From: Alphaproteobacteria bacterium
GTDB taxonomy: Bacteria; Pseudomonadota; Alphaproteobacteria; Rs-D84
Length of the DNA stretch: 47,577 bases
Direction: 5' to 3'
Assembly: GCA_017528045.1 (NCBI GenBank)
Contig: JAFXPG010000006.1
Span: forward strand, 1 to 47,577
A model generated the notes under the pieces. The model saw only the letters and a program-made list of their open reading frames with translations. It was not told the origin of the DNA and made no database searches. The position numbers and the translations under genes were made by a program. How positions within the stretch are numbered: the stretch's first letter is position 1; each line of letters opens with the position of its first letter. Positions 1 through 9,388 of the stretch are shown here, piece by piece.

Positions 1-957
1 AGCACGTCCATTATCCTGCAAAGCACCAGCAACAATTTCAGAAGCAGATGCAGACCCATGGTTTATCAGCACAACAACTGGTTTTCCATCAACTAAATCT
101 CCAGATTTTGCAAACATCCTTTCAATATCTGTTTTTTCTTTTCCACGTGTAGAAACAATTTCCCCACCATCCAAGAAAGCATCTGATACATCTATTGCTG
201 CGGTCAAATATCCCCCCGGATTATTACGTAAATCCAAAACATAACCTGCAACTTTTTTCTTTTCTAAATCTTTCAAAGCATCTTGTAATTCTTTTGTTGT
301 GGTTGCACCAAAATCAGATATACGAACATAACCAATCTTTGCCAATTTATCATCATCTTGGGCTGCTGCATCTGACTTTTCACTGAATTTAACAGACTTA
401 ACTTTAATAATATCACGTTTTAAAGTGATTTCTTTTGGTTCTTCCCCAGAATGAACAACTGTTAATTTAACCTTTGTTCCTGGTTTTCCTTTCATTTTCT
501 TAACAGCTTGATTCAAAGTCATATCAAAAACTTGTTCGCCATCAATATGAGTAATATAATCACCTGCTTCTATGCCAGCTTTTGCAGCAGGTGTATCATC
601 AATAGGAGAAATTACACGCACTGCGCCTTTATCACTGGTTATTTGAATTCCCAAACCACCAAATGCACCATGTGATTTATCTGTAAATTCTTTAAAATCA
701 TCTTTTGATAGGTATGAAGAATGTGGATCCAAAGCAGACAACATGCCATTCATTGCGCCTTCTAACATTTTTCTTTCATCTGCTTCTTCAACAAATTTAT
801 CACGAGCAGTTTCAAATACCAAAGCTAACTTTTTCAATTCAGAATAAATTTCTTCATCAGTCATATGAACAACAGGTTCTTCTTTTTTGTTCTTTTGAGG
901 TGCTGCATCACAAACAAATGGAATAAATAAAGCGAAAATTAATAATATTTTTTTCAT
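1..957 (-). CDS. ctpA: C-terminal processing protease, S41 family (partial)
   Basis: This is a periplasmic serine protease of the CtpA/Prc family, which trims the C-termini of exported proteins and often regulates cell-wall hydrolases. The frame is open from the ATG at 957 to the window edge, so 319 N-terminal residues are present and the C-terminus is missing. A signal peptide (MKKILLIFALFIPFVCDA) is followed by a helical segment, then the family signature around LDPHSSYL, a PDZ domain (GGLGIQIT to about GKPGTKVKLTV), and the start of the protease core. DLRNNPGG and GSASASEIVAGAL are visible, the latter carrying the catalytic Ser. The usual partner, an EnvC/NlpD-type activator, lies nearby at 1620 on the opposite strand. 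AAAGG precedes the ATG. The catalytic Lys lies in or just after GALQDNGRA, beyond the edge. Identification is firm; the ctpA symbol rests on family similarity. Confidence 0.93.
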   Translation of the reverse strand, partial: MKKILLIFALFIPFVCDAAPQKNKKEEPVVHMTDEEIYSELKKLALVFETARDKFVEEADERKMLEGAMNGMLSALDPHSSYLSKDDFKEFTDKSHGAFGGLGIQITSDKGAVRVISPIDDTPAAKAGIEAGDYITHIDGEQVFDMTLNQAVKKMKGKPGTKVKLTVVHSGEEPKEITLKRDIIKVKSVKFSEKSDAAAQDDDKLAKIGYVRISDFGATTTKELQDALKDLEKKKVAGYVLDLRNNPGGYLTAAIDVSDAFLDGGEIVSTRGKEKTDIERMFAKSGDLVDGKPVVVLINHGSASASEIVAGALQDNGRA

Positions 958-1062
958 TTTTAACCTTTTTATCATTTTGAAATTAGAATAATAAAATTTG
1001 AAAAATTGTGCAACACGATTTTTATACTTTAAATCATTATTTAATATATTTTATATTTAAAC

Positions 1063-1090
1063 TTGACAAACAATATTTTTGTGCTATATT
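1063..1090 (+). promoter_or_regulatory. sigma-70-type promoter
   Basis: TTGACA (1063-1068) and TATATT (1085-1090) are separated by 16 bases, and a TG one base before the -10 makes it an extended -10. The predicted start near 1097 leaves a leader of about 47 bases before the ATG at 1144. Assigned by eye from the consensus. Confidence 0.7.
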
Positions 1091-1143
1091 AAATTTAAAC
1101 AAAAGGATAAAATCCTTAAAAGAACAAAAAAAAGGAAAAGAAT

Positions 1144-1545
1144 ATGAAACAAATAAAAGCACAATACAAAGTATTATTGTTAACACCATTTATTGCATTA
1201 GTAATGAATGCATGCAAAGCATATGAAAATACTGTTATAATGGTAAGTCATAACAAAGTTTTGTTAAAAGATAATAGCACAAACGAAGAAAGATTATTAG
1301 ATTGCTCTAAAAAATCAGCAAAATATCCTAATTTGATATCAGATTTGCCTTATTTTAAAGAAGGCGATGCTGTAAAATTCAAACCAGGTAAAAAATATAC
1401 TTATGAAGGGTTCCGAGCCTACTCAATACAAGATTCTGAATTACAATATAATCCAGATTCTATCCAAATTAGAAAAGATAAAAAACTAATCGATGCTTTT
1501 AAAGCAAAAGCAGCTACTGATTCTATAAAAACATATGTAAGATAA
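1144..1545 (+). CDS. small putative lipoprotein, unknown function
   Basis: The product is 133 residues and I do not recognise its family. The N-terminus is basic and then hydrophobic (MKQIKAQYKVLLLTPFIA), followed by LVMNAC, which resembles a lipobox with Cys24 as the possible lipidated residue. The mature part is hydrophilic and Lys-rich, with a predicted small beta segment (NTVIMVSHNKVLLKD). It could be an envelope lipoprotein, or simply a secreted protein if the lipobox is not used. It has its own promoter at 1063-1090, an AAGGAAAAG ribosome site just before the ATG, and a terminator directly after the stop, so it is a single-gene unit between ctpA and the EnvC-like gene. Confidence 0.75.
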   Translation: MKQIKAQYKVLLLTPFIALVMNACKAYENTVIMVSHNKVLLKDNSTNEERLLDCSKKSAKYPNLISDLPYFKEGDAVKFKPGKKYTYEGFRAYSIQDSELQYNPDSIQIRKDKKLIDAFKAKAATDSIKTYVR

Positions 1546-1572
1546 TAAAAAACGCCCTTTTGGGCGTTTTTT
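1546..1572 (+). terminator. Rho-independent terminator
   Basis: AACGCCC (1551-1557) pairs with GGGCGTT (1562-1568) around a TTTT loop, with flanking A and T runs. It ends the lipoprotein gene and separates it from the EnvC-like gene. Confidence 0.88.
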
Positions 1573-1619
1573 TTATTTATAAATTTACAAATTCTTTATA
1601 TTTTGATAATATTATCAAC

Positions 1620-2720
1620 ATGAATAATAACAGATTTGTGTTATCTGCTGTTGTATGTTGTGCGATTTTCTCGCCCTGCTTTGCCACAAATAATGAATTG
1701 GCAAAAATTCAAAATCAAATAAAACAAACAGAGCAACAAAACAAACAAATTGAACAACAATTAAAAACATCTAATAAAAACGTAGAACAAACAAAAAAAC
1801 AATTAGTAAAAACAGCAAATCGTGTAAGTGATTTAGAAGAACAACGCGGTCTTTTAATAAAAAACATTGCTGATTTAGACAAACAACGTGACAAAATTAA
1901 TTCTGAATTAAATAAAAGCCACGACGGTATTGCTGATGCAGCCGCAGGGATTTTATTTATTTCTGCTAATCCAAATTTTGATTCACAAACAATGCACGAA
2001 TACGTTTTAAGTTCTGTGATTTTATCTGCAGCAGCAGATCAATTTGATGAACAAATTATGGATGCTACTGAAAAGTTAAAAAAATTAGATAAAATTCGTG
2101 ATGCTCGTTCAATAGAAAAAGAAAAATTGGACAGAAGTGCTAAAAAATATACAAACGAAAAAAAAGAATTAGATAAGTTATTAAAAACACGTTCTGCACA
2201 AAATGAAAAATTAAAAAGTCAACAAATTGCTTTACAAGAAAAATTAAAAAAATTATCAGCCAAAGCAAAAAATATATCTGAATTATCAGCCGGTGTTGGT
2301 TCTTCAGAGATGTCATCAGATGCTAAATTTTCAAAAAGAAAATTAAACACTCCGGTTCGTGGAAAATTAGTTGTAAGATATGGTGAAAAAACTGCATTGG
2401 GATTAAAATCAGATGGATGGAGAATACATACGCGTGGCGATGCAATTGTAATGGCACCTGCTGATGGAATAATAAAATTTGCAGACAGTTTTCGCGGTTT
2501 TGGTAAAGTAGTAATTATGTCTCATAAAAATGGATATAATACAGTTATGACAAATATGGGTTCTATTGATGCTGTATTAGGACAAGAAGTATTAGCTGGC
2601 GAACCAATTGGCAGAATGGATAAAAATAAAACAGAAATGTATTTAGAAGTAAGACGCGGAAAAGATTCTGTTGATCCAGCTCGTTTGTTTAATGAACCTA
2701 AATCAAATTCTATTTTTTAA
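1620..2720 (+). CDS. EnvC-like murein hydrolase activator, degenerate LytM/M23 domain
   Basis: The 366-residue periplasmic protein probably activates amidases that split septal peptidoglycan. It has a signal peptide (MNNNRFVLSAVVCCAIFSPCFA), a long Gln/Lys/Asn-rich coiled coil over roughly residues 25-235, and a C-terminal LytM/M23 fold. The zinc ligands of active M23 peptidases are not in place: the usual HxH region reads NTVMTNMG, and the late HLHFEVR motif reads EMYLEVRR. That pattern is typical of EnvC/NlpD activators rather than enzymes. I start at 1620 because an earlier in-frame GTG/ATG-type start would run through the upstream terminator and delay the signal peptide. EnvC and CtpA genes are commonly neighbours in proteobacteria; here they are on opposite strands with a small gene between. 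Confidence 0.88.
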   Translation: MNNNRFVLSAVVCCAIFSPCFATNNELAKIQNQIKQTEQQNKQIEQQLKTSNKNVEQTKKQLVKTANRVSDLEEQRGLLIKNIADLDKQRDKINSELNKSHDGIADAAAGILFISANPNFDSQTMHEYVLSSVILSAAADQFDEQIMDATEKLKKLDKIRDARSIEKEKLDRSAKKYTNEKKELDKLLKTRSAQNEKLKSQQIALQEKLKKLSAKAKNISELSAGVGSSEMSSDAKFSKRKLNTPVRGKLVVRYGEKTALGLKSDGWRIHTRGDAIVMAPADGIIKFADSFRGFGKVVIMSHKNGYNTVMTNMGSIDAVLGQEVLAGEPIGRMDKNKTEMYLEVRRGKDSVDPARLFNEPKSNSIF

Positions 2721-2738
2721 ATCCGGGTAAAAAACAAA

Positions 2739-3722
2739 TTAGAATTCAAATCTTAATCCCAACAAGAAATTAGTATAAATCATATTTTCTGCACTGAACC
2801 AAGAACGATGCAAAGATCCATCTTTATTTGCTAAATTCCATGTGATTTTTGGAACATACATAAAACGAACACCTGCATCTAAATAAGTACTTTGACCTAT
2901 ACCATAAGAAAGTCCCAATCCAGCTAATAAAGCAATATTATCAGAAGTTGGATATTTATCTTTATCTGTTGGGTTATCAAATTGAATAACTTTATTACTG
3001 TCCACTGTTCCATAATTTTCCAAATCTCTGGCTTCCGATAAATCACCATATATATCTGATAATTTCATTGTTGTTTTTGACATAGCATATCCAACACCAA
3101 CACCAATATATGGTATTATTTGGTTTGTTGGCTTTTGAATACCATCAAAAAAATCATAAAAAGCCATTACAGAAACAATATCTGTTGTAATTGTAGAAGA
3201 AACCCCACTGCTGGAAATACTGGCTGTTACATCACCTAATTCTGTACCTGTTAAAACTAAATCACCTTGAAACAAAGGTGTTTCATTATAACTGGTTTCA
3301 GAAATATGATCATACCCTGCTTCTAAACGCCATTGTTGGTGATACGGCACAGTAAAACCTAAACTGGCCCCAGCAGTAAAAACAGTTTTTGAAAAATCTT
3401 TTTTCACTGGTAATTTTGCAATATCACCATAACCAATTTCTGTGTATCCAAACTCTGGAGCCCCTGCGTTTTCATATGCTATACTTGATATTACATCACC
3501 ATTAGAATTATTCATATAATATCCAGCATCCAGACTGCCAATTTCATTTTTCATCTTTGCATTTGCTAAAGATAAACCACCTCTTAAACTGATAATAAAT
3601 CTGGAACCATCATCATTATAATAACCGTCACGAACATAATAACCATCATATTGCCAACCCGCAAAAGCAGAATTTGCAAATATTAACAACAATAATGAAA
3701 ATAAAGATATTTTTGTTTTCAT
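2739..3722 (-). CDS. outer-membrane beta-barrel protein (opacity/porin-like)
   Basis: The 327-residue protein has a clear Sec signal peptide ending SAFA before GWQYDG. Alternating hydrophobic strands follow, such as FIISLRGGLSLANAK, TVFTAGASLGFTV, QIIPYIGVGVGYAMS, NIALLAGLGLSYGIG and IYTNFLLGLRFEF. The terminal Phe is the usual BAM recognition residue. This is the look of an Opa/OmpW-like 8-strand barrel, and I cannot name a subfamily. It probably sits in the outer membrane as a structural or surface protein. It is convergent with the EnvC-like gene (18-base gap). No Shine-Dalgarno sequence is visible: the ATG is about four bases from the predicted transcript start, so the message may be nearly leaderless. 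Confidence 0.85.
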   Translation of the reverse strand: MKTKISLFSLLLLIFANSAFAGWQYDGYYVRDGYYNDDGSRFIISLRGGLSLANAKMKNEIGSLDAGYYMNNSNGDVISSIAYENAGAPEFGYTEIGYGDIAKLPVKKDFSKTVFTAGASLGFTVPYHQQWRLEAGYDHISETSYNETPLFQGDLVLTGTELGDVTASISSSGVSSTITTDIVSVMAFYDFFDGIQKPTNQIIPYIGVGVGYAMSKTTMKLSDIYGDLSEARDLENYGTVDSNKVIQFDNPTDKDKYPTSDNIALLAGLGLSYGIGQSTYLDAGVRFMYVPKITWNLANKDGSLHRSWFSAENMIYTNFLLGLRFEF

Positions 3723-3732
3723 GGTTTAATTT

Positions 3733-3741
3733 ATTATATCA
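3733..3741 (-). promoter_or_regulatory. extended -10 promoter element TGATATAAT
   Basis: On the minus strand TG-A-TATAAT ends about 10 bases before the ATG of the barrel protein at 3722. No convincing -35 is seen. The same element recurs upstream of several other genes in the window. Confidence 0.6.
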
Positions 3742-3775
3742 CAAAATATAATTAAAAAAAAGAATAATACGTAAA

Positions 3776-3797
3776 AAAATGCCCAATTGGGCATTTT
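3776..3797 (-). terminator. Rho-independent terminator
   Basis: The palindrome ATGCCCAATTGGGCAT (3779-3794) is flanked by A and T runs, directly after the stop of the OB-fold gene. It also insulates the barrel gene promoter. Confidence 0.85.
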
Positions 3798-4145
3798 TTA
3801 TTTTTGAACAGATGTTACATCTACTTCAATATAATCATCGTTTTTATCTAAATTACCATATACTGTGACAATATCATCAACAGTAACAGTATTTCCATTC
3901 CAGTCAGTTTCATCTATTTCTAACATAATTGTTCCTGTACTATCTTCGAACAAAAAAACCTCATTTCCCATATTTTTTGTAATTTTACCACGTAATACAA
4001 CAGGACTGTTATCTGGCAAAGACATAATTTCTGTTACAGACCAATATGTTGGATTCATTTGTTTACTTGTATTTTTATTTTGCATAGCCATTGCACCACA
4101 CATTGGTACCAAAGCTAACATTGCGATAAAAGATACTTTTTTCAT
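3798..4145 (-). CDS. periplasmic BOF-type OB-fold protein (YgiW/YdeI family)
   Basis: The 115-residue exported protein has a signal peptide (about residues 1-20, ending GAMA) followed by one OB-fold of the bacterial BOF family. The characteristic flow is SVTEIMSLPDNSPVVLRGKI, then FLFEDSTGTIMLEID and VTVYGNLDKNDDYIEVDV. Family members are small periplasmic proteins linked to stress tolerance and probably bind small ligands; the ligand is unknown. The ribosome site AAGGAG is eight bases before the ATG. An extended -10 lies at 4189-4197 and a terminator follows at once, so the gene is its own unit. Confidence 0.88.
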   Translation of the reverse strand: MKKVSFIAMLALVPMCGAMAMQNKNTSKQMNPTYWSVTEIMSLPDNSPVVLRGKITKNMGNEVFLFEDSTGTIMLEIDETDWNGNTVTVDDIVTVYGNLDKNDDYIEVDVTSVQK

Positions 4146-4188
4146 GTATTATTTCTCCTTAATGTTATTATTTGTTTTCCACAACAAC

Positions 4189-4197
4189 ATTTTATCA
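4189..4197 (-). promoter_or_regulatory. extended -10 promoter element TGATAAAAT
   Basis: The minus strand reads TG-A-TAAAAT about 44 bases upstream of the OB-fold gene ATG (4145). The -35 is poor. It matches the recurring element in this window. Confidence 0.5.
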
Positions 4198-4232
4198 AAT
4201 AAGCATAAAAAAATATCTAGGAACGATTTGCC

Positions 4233-4260
4233 AAAAAAGAACCGCTTTTCAGCGGCTCTT
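4233..4260 (-). terminator. Rho-independent terminator after protein A
   Basis: On the minus strand AAGAGCCGC pairs with GCGGTTCTT (two G-T pairs), followed by a run of T. It lies immediately after the stop of protein A. Confidence 0.85.
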
Positions 4261-4263
4261 AAA

Positions 4264-6771
4264 TTACATTGGAATATCTTGACAGCTTTCTTCTCGTTTT
4301 TCTTCACCACATTCCAATCTTCGTGTATCAACAAATAACACTGCTGCACCTTTCTGTTTGCATTCACGTGTTACTAATTCTGTACAGAAATGGCAATTAC
4401 GTGTTTCACGATTAAATGTTGCCCATTGAGATTTTGTTCCACCAGGTATGCTTGTGTTTACCTTTGAACCAGATAAACATGCAACACATACATTTGTAGA
4501 AGACATAGAAGCACCTTCAAACTTTGTAGTTCCTTTTCCACCCTTAGTCAAATCGGCCAATGTTGCACCAGCAGCCACTTCATAACTAATAGCATAAGGA
4601 GGAGTCAAAGGTCTATCTGCATCAGACAAACCAATTGAACCTGTCCCTGTTGGTAACATTTGACACATATATTGTGCAACGTCAGCAGAAGAATCTTTTA
4701 AAGCTTTTGATAATTCATCTTGCCATTTTTTGTTATAATTATCTTGTGCTTTACGCAAAGCAGACATAGCGATAGCAACACGATATTGATTTAACAATTT
4801 TGGGAAACGTGCCTTTGTTGTATTATCGCGACCTGCATCCCTTCCATTAATTTGAGATAAATCACGACCTTTTATACAATATTGAACTTCTTGATCTGTC
4901 TCGATTAAAGATATTGCACGATTAATTGTTCCTGCAATATTATTCAATTCTTCTTCAATAGAACCAATAATCACTTCAGAATTAGGTACATCTTTATTTG
5001 CTTTTTTAACTTTTGCAATATAATCGGCAACACCTATTTCCCCTGGAGCTAAAACCCTGTCCCCATCTTTTACATTGCCTGCTGCATCACCAACTTTAAT
5101 TGATCCAAAAGATATCATACCTGTAACACGATATATATTTCCATCTTTTTGTGGTTTTATAGAGCTGGTTCCTATATATTCATCAGCAGCAAAATTATTA
5201 CAATCTGTTGTAGATCCACACAATTCCATCATTTTCTTTTCTGCTAAATTCTTACAATTATCCAAAGCCTTATTATCAATGTTCAAATATAAACCCATCA
5301 ACATAGAATCTAAATCTTCCATTTTAAAGTTTTTGTTTGTTTGTTTACATACAACTAATTTATCAATTGGACAAATATCATGTATGTATTCATAATCCAT
5401 ACCTATACAATTTTGGAAATTTTGACCACATCTATCATCGGAAGTAAAACATTCTTTAACTTCTTGTGTACAAGCATCTACTCGCATAGCGGCTAATTTA
5501 CTTACAACATATTCCCAAATTTGTGGTTCCATACGTTCACAAGGATCAATTTGAACTTTACAAAAAGAACGTGCCATATCAGGTCTTGCTAAACATGCAT
5601 CCATAGAAGCAACACCTTTTCCTTCTATATCATCCTTACATGCTTTTTGGATACAATCAGAAATATCCCCCAAACAAGATTGACGTTTTTTAGATTCTAT
5701 ATTAGATTCAGCCAATCTAATAGTCGGGGCTACTTCTCTTAAAAAATCATCCCAAACATTATCGCGAACAGCAACACAACTGTCTAAAACTCTTTCACAA
5801 ATAAAACGTTTTGATTCTAATATTTCCATAGTTGATGCAGTAATATCATAAGTTTTAACTGTTTTAACTTTTGTTCCTTTTGTACTTACAGCAACATTAT
5901 TTTGCATATTTTCACCAGCAACAGTAAACACACAATTTTCCCAATCTTTACCGCAAGCATCCGCACCCATCATACATTTTTTATATTCAACCATACATTC
6001 ACCACGGTTATATTTATTAGATTCAGCTAAACTTTCTTTCAAAGCATTTCTTACTTCTGAATTTGCGGAAGCTAATTCAGATTTTGCTTCTTGTTTTTTT
6101 ACTTCTACACTGTTTGCAAAACCTTTACAATCTGAAACAATTTGTCTTGAATACATTTTCACTAATAGTGGTAAATCTGTTTCACAAGAATCTTGAATTT
6201 GTTGTTTACATAATTTATTAGCAGAATCATATAAAGCAGCACCTTTCTGAGAGAAGATATCCATATCTTCATCCATTTCTGTTAAATCTTCATCATTTTC
6301 TTCATCATAAATTGAAGACCACATAGATTTTTTTAATTCATTTTTATCTTTAGTTGCTTTTGTTTGAACAACGTTACCATTTTTATCGTAAGATCTACTG
6401 CCATCAAAAACAATATCAGCATTAGCTCCGGCTTTTACTTTTTCAACTTCTTCCATTTTTATACGTTCAGCATCTGATAACATATTTTTGATTTTTTGAA
6501 CTTCTTCTTGCAAAGCTATTGAATCATCACTACAAGCACAAGATCCACCATCTTCATTATCCATTATACAAAATTGATCCATACAACTGTAATATTTATC
6601 ATAACATTCTTGATTATATAAACCAGAAGCTTCTGTTTTAGTTCTAACTTTTGTTCCACCTTGGATAGCAGATTGTTTTTTTGCTGTTTTAGCAGCAGCA
6701 AAAGAATCTGTTGCATTAAAAACTAATGCAACAGCAATCAAGCTATAAAATATTCTATAAAAATTTTTCAT
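4264..6771 (-). CDS. exported cysteine-rich protein A (family unknown)
   Basis: The product is 835 residues with about 38 cysteines counted by eye. The Sec signal peptide ends near DSFA, followed by a short basic linker with QGGTKV. The N-terminal pattern is C56, C63-M-D, C68, C78, C80 (C-x6-C-M-D-x2-C-x9-C-x-C). An acidic stretch lies near 155-172. Further blocks shared with E, F and G are NKYNRGEC (252-259), ERVLDSC, SKLAAMRVDAC, SDDRCG and QYCIKGR followed by ARFPKLL. A C-terminal CHFC lies at 793-796, and the end is CQDIPM. The cysteine density and export signal suggest a disulfide-bonded periplasmic or surface protein. The gene lies 24 bases after B and has a strong AGGGGAGAG ribosome site, so it is probably cotranscribed. 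Function not recognised; no enzyme motif seen. Confidence 0.9.
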   Translation of the reverse strand: MKNFYRIFYSLIAVALVFNATDSFAAAKTAKKQSAIQGGTKVRTKTEASGLYNQECYDKYYSCMDQFCIMDNEDGGSCACSDDSIALQEEVQKIKNMLSDAERIKMEEVEKVKAGANADIVFDGSRSYDKNGNVVQTKATKDKNELKKSMWSSIYDEENDEDLTEMDEDMDIFSQKGAALYDSANKLCKQQIQDSCETDLPLLVKMYSRQIVSDCKGFANSVEVKKQEAKSELASANSEVRNALKESLAESNKYNRGECMVEYKKCMMGADACGKDWENCVFTVAGENMQNNVAVSTKGTKVKTVKTYDITASTMEILESKRFICERVLDSCVAVRDNVWDDFLREVAPTIRLAESNIESKKRQSCLGDISDCIQKACKDDIEGKGVASMDACLARPDMARSFCKVQIDPCERMEPQIWEYVVSKLAAMRVDACTQEVKECFTSDDRCGQNFQNCIGMDYEYIHDICPIDKLVVCKQTNKNFKMEDLDSMLMGLYLNIDNKALDNCKNLAEKKMMELCGSTTDCNNFAADEYIGTSSIKPQKDGNIYRVTGMISFGSIKVGDAAGNVKDGDRVLAPGEIGVADYIAKVKKANKDVPNSEVIIGSIEEELNNIAGTINRAISLIETDQEVQYCIKGRDLSQINGRDAGRDNTTKARFPKLLNQYRVAIAMSALRKAQDNYNKKWQDELSKALKDSSADVAQYMCQMLPTGTGSIGLSDADRPLTPPYAISYEVAAGATLADLTKGGKGTTKFEGASMSSTNVCVACLSGSKVNTSIPGGTKSQWATFNRETRNCHFCTELVTRECKQKGAAVLFVDTRRLECGEEKREESCQDIPM

Positions 6772-6795
6772 GTATTCTCTCCCCTACAAGAAATA

Positions 6796-9021
6796 TTACA
6801 TATTTATATCTTCACAAGATTCTATTTCTTGGCAAAATTCTTTCTTACCACCGGATAAAGCACCCAACACACCAGCACCAACGGCACCAACGACACCACC
6901 AATAGCAGTACCCCAACCAGCACTTATCATTGTTCCAGCAGAAGCACCAGCAGACAAACCACCAGCAGCAGCTTTCAAAGCAGATGTAGCCTTTGATTCC
7001 CCACCTTCTTCACAAACTTGTTGCATACGACAAACATGACAATTACGTAAATCAGGTTGGAAAGAAGAACTTCTTATATACATATAGTTACTTTTAGATT
7101 TATCTGGTTTTTCAGGAGCATATGTTTTTAAACATAATTTTTCTGCTTCTTTTAAATCTTTTTTGCGTGACAATTCTGCAATTCTAGAATCTAATTCACG
7201 TAAATTACGGTTTTCAGCAGACATTTTTGCTAACAATTTTGCCGTATTAAACACACTTACACCCAAAGCATTTTTACCTTTTAACTTTTTATTAGAAACA
7301 CTTTGACTGTCTGAACATGCAGCCACAGTTTTATCGTTTTCAAATTGTGTAAAGAATTCTTCTACACTTGCATCAGAATCTTTAATAACTTTTTTACGCA
7401 AATCTGACAAGAAAGTATCCATTTCTTCATCATCTTCTGGTATGTTAGACAAAGATTCGACAGATGTTACTATCGGCAAACAGGCCATATCTGTTCCACA
7501 CACTTTACCCAACTGTTCACCAAAATAATTTACACAACCTTGCAACATTTGATAATCCATTTGCAAAATAGCTGATTGAACAATTATATCAAATTGAACT
7601 GCTGTTTTACATGAAGGGAACATATCTTGTGGACACAAAGCGGCAATCTCATAAGGTTTTTTTCCAACACATTCTGGTTTAGTAAAATCTATACCACATT
7701 TATCTTGTAAACATTTATCAACATCGTTTTCACAGAATTTAGTTTGTAAATACCCCAATTTGTCATTAACAACCGCTTGAAATCCAGGTATCATTTCATC
7801 ACATTCTGTAATAATAGGACAAATTCCAGCCGCAACATTCACATCAGATAAACATTCTGCATTTGTAGACGTTGAACAACTTTCTTCCAAACAATATTGT
7901 ACTTTTGCTAAACATGTTCCACGTTTGTTTTTGTCAGCATACTTTGCAGCTTCTTCTAAAACACTTTTTGATTCTTCTGCCCAATCTTGAACAACATAAT
8001 CACGAACAGCCATACATTGATCTAATATATTTTCACAAGCATTAGAACGACGTTGTAAAAGTGAAGCATCTAAACAATTTTCAAAATTTGCACCACAACC
8101 ACCTTTATCTGCAATGCAAGAACGATAAGCTAACAAACATTCACCACGATTATATTTATTTGTTGTATCTAACATTTCCAAACGCGCCTTACGAACTGCA
8201 GATTCAGCTATACGTTTATTTGATTCTGCATTTGTCTTTTGGTCTGACAAATATGCATCATAACTTTTACAATCTTGAACAATCATTCTTGTATATAACA
8301 TTTCTTCCATTTCTGCTTTTTTACCACAAGAAGCTAATTCAGAAGCACAAAAATCTGCAGCCATACCATATAAAGAATCACCTATTTCTTCGTCTTCACC
8401 AACACCTTTTTCATCATCATCACCATTTAACCAAGCTGTAAAGCTTATTTTTTTACCAGTAGATTTATTTGTCTTATCAACAAAAACTAAACGAGCTTTT
8501 GCACCTAGCTGTTCACGTTCAACACCTTCTGTAAATAATTTATCCGCTTCTTCTTGAATAGCCAAAACTTCTTTAATTTTATTTTTTGCACGATTTATAT
8601 TGTCTGAACAAGCACAACGTTCACCCTGACTTTCATCTAACAAACAAAAATTATCCATACATTCACGATAAGCATCTCTACAATCTGACGACGATGCAGA
8701 AGTATCAGCCGTTTTATCAGACGATGCCGTTGTCGTTTCTGATACATTTGTATTGGTTACAGTTGCTGTATTTGTAGTACTGTTTGAAACAGGGGCAACA
8801 GAAACATTACTTTCATAAACATTTTGAACAGGCAAACCACCAACATTTTTATTAACATCATTTAATGTTCCAGGCATTCCATGAACAACCACTGTAGAAA
8901 TACGCGAAGCAGCTTGGGTATCACGGTTCATACCAACCCTTGCATTTGAATCCCCACGTGTTGCCCCGAAAGAAACAACTGGAAAAATCAGTAAAACTGG
9001 TAAAAATTTAAATATTTTCAT
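6796..9021 (-). CDS. exported cysteine-rich protein B (same family as A)
   Basis: The product is 741 residues. A signal peptide ending SFGA is followed by a Ser/Thr/Asn/Val-rich linker of about 90 residues, then the family pattern at C114, C121-M-D, C126, C136, C138. NKYNRGEC recurs at 288-295, followed by ENILDQC. Near the end, RNCHVC (C661, C664) precedes a glycine-rich hydrophobic segment at about 681-725 with repeated GxxxG spacing, and the tail is CQEIESCEDINM. The glycine-zipper-like segment could insert into or span a membrane, or pack in an oligomer; that is inference. Ribosome site AGGGAAGG; promoter at 9047-9075. It is the first gene of a probable B-A operon. Function not recognised. 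Confidence 0.9.
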   Translation of the reverse strand: MKIFKFLPVLLIFPVVSFGATRGDSNARVGMNRDTQAASRISTVVVHGMPGTLNDVNKNVGGLPVQNVYESNVSVAPVSNSTTNTATVTNTNVSETTTASSDKTADTSASSSDCRDAYRECMDNFCLLDESQGERCACSDNINRAKNKIKEVLAIQEEADKLFTEGVEREQLGAKARLVFVDKTNKSTGKKISFTAWLNGDDDEKGVGEDEEIGDSLYGMAADFCASELASCGKKAEMEEMLYTRMIVQDCKSYDAYLSDQKTNAESNKRIAESAVRKARLEMLDTTNKYNRGECLLAYRSCIADKGGCGANFENCLDASLLQRRSNACENILDQCMAVRDYVVQDWAEESKSVLEEAAKYADKNKRGTCLAKVQYCLEESCSTSTNAECLSDVNVAAGICPIITECDEMIPGFQAVVNDKLGYLQTKFCENDVDKCLQDKCGIDFTKPECVGKKPYEIAALCPQDMFPSCKTAVQFDIIVQSAILQMDYQMLQGCVNYFGEQLGKVCGTDMACLPIVTSVESLSNIPEDDEEMDTFLSDLRKKVIKDSDASVEEFFTQFENDKTVAACSDSQSVSNKKLKGKNALGVSVFNTAKLLAKMSAENRNLRELDSRIAELSRKKDLKEAEKLCLKTYAPEKPDKSKSNYMYIRSSSFQPDLRNCHVCRMQQVCEEGGESKATSALKAAAGGLSAGASAGTMISAGWGTAIGGVVGAVGAGVLGALSGGKKEFCQEIESCEDINM

Positions 9022-9046
9022 TTTGCCTTCCCTACATTTTTGTTTT

Positions 9047-9075
9047 ATTTTATCAAAAAAATCACTTCCTTACAA
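9047..9075 (-). promoter_or_regulatory. promoter of the B-A operon
   Basis: On the minus strand TTGTAA (9075-9070), 17 bases, then TAAAAT (9052-9047) with an upstream TG. The predicted start near 9040 leaves a leader of about 19 bases before the ATG at 9021. Confidence 0.6.
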
Positions 9076-9084
9076 GAAAATTTC

Positions 9085-9113
9085 TTGCATTTTTATGTTA
9101 TGATCAATATTAT
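9085..9113 (+). promoter_or_regulatory. promoter of infA
   Basis: TTGCAT (9085-9090), 17 bases, then TATTAT (9108-9113), upstream of infA at 9136. It is divergent from the B-A promoter, with only about 10 bases between the two -35 boxes. Confidence 0.55.
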
Positions 9114-9135
9114 AACAAAAAAATAGAGGTTATAG

Positions 9136-9387
9136 ATGGCAAAAGATGACGTTATTGTTTTTTCCGGTACCGTAGAAGAAAGATTACCAAATACTATGTT
9201 TCGTGTTCGTTTGGAAAACGGTCATATGATTTTGGCAACCGTATGTGGTAAAATGCGCAAAGCACGCATTTGGGTGAACGTTGGTGAAAAAGTTCATGTA
9301 GAAATGACACCTTATGATTTAGATAAAGGAAGAATTACTTTTGTTGAAAGAACACATGCAAGTACCGAACAAAATCAAAATCATTAA
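9136..9387 (+). CDS. infA: translation initiation factor IF-1
   Basis: IF-1 is an 83-residue S1/OB-fold protein that binds the 30S A site during initiation. The typical opening ([19 protein letters not shown]) and the core [20 protein letters not shown], then [19 protein letters not shown], match the family along its length. A short Gln/Asn/His-rich tail follows. The ribosome site TAGAGG lies seven bases before the ATG. The gene has its own promoter and terminator. It is away from the ribosomal operon, between two genes for exported cysteine-rich proteins, which is an odd setting but leaves it as an independent unit. Confidence 0.97.
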   Translation: MAKDDVIVFSGTVEERLPNTMFRVRLENGHMILATVCGKMRKARIWVNVGEKVHVEMTPYDLDKGRITFVERTHASTEQNQNH

Positions 9388-9388
9388 A

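Noticed and set aside
1062-1143. Riboswitch upstream of the small lipoprotein
   Set aside because: The leader is only about 47 bases, A-rich, with no stable paired elements.
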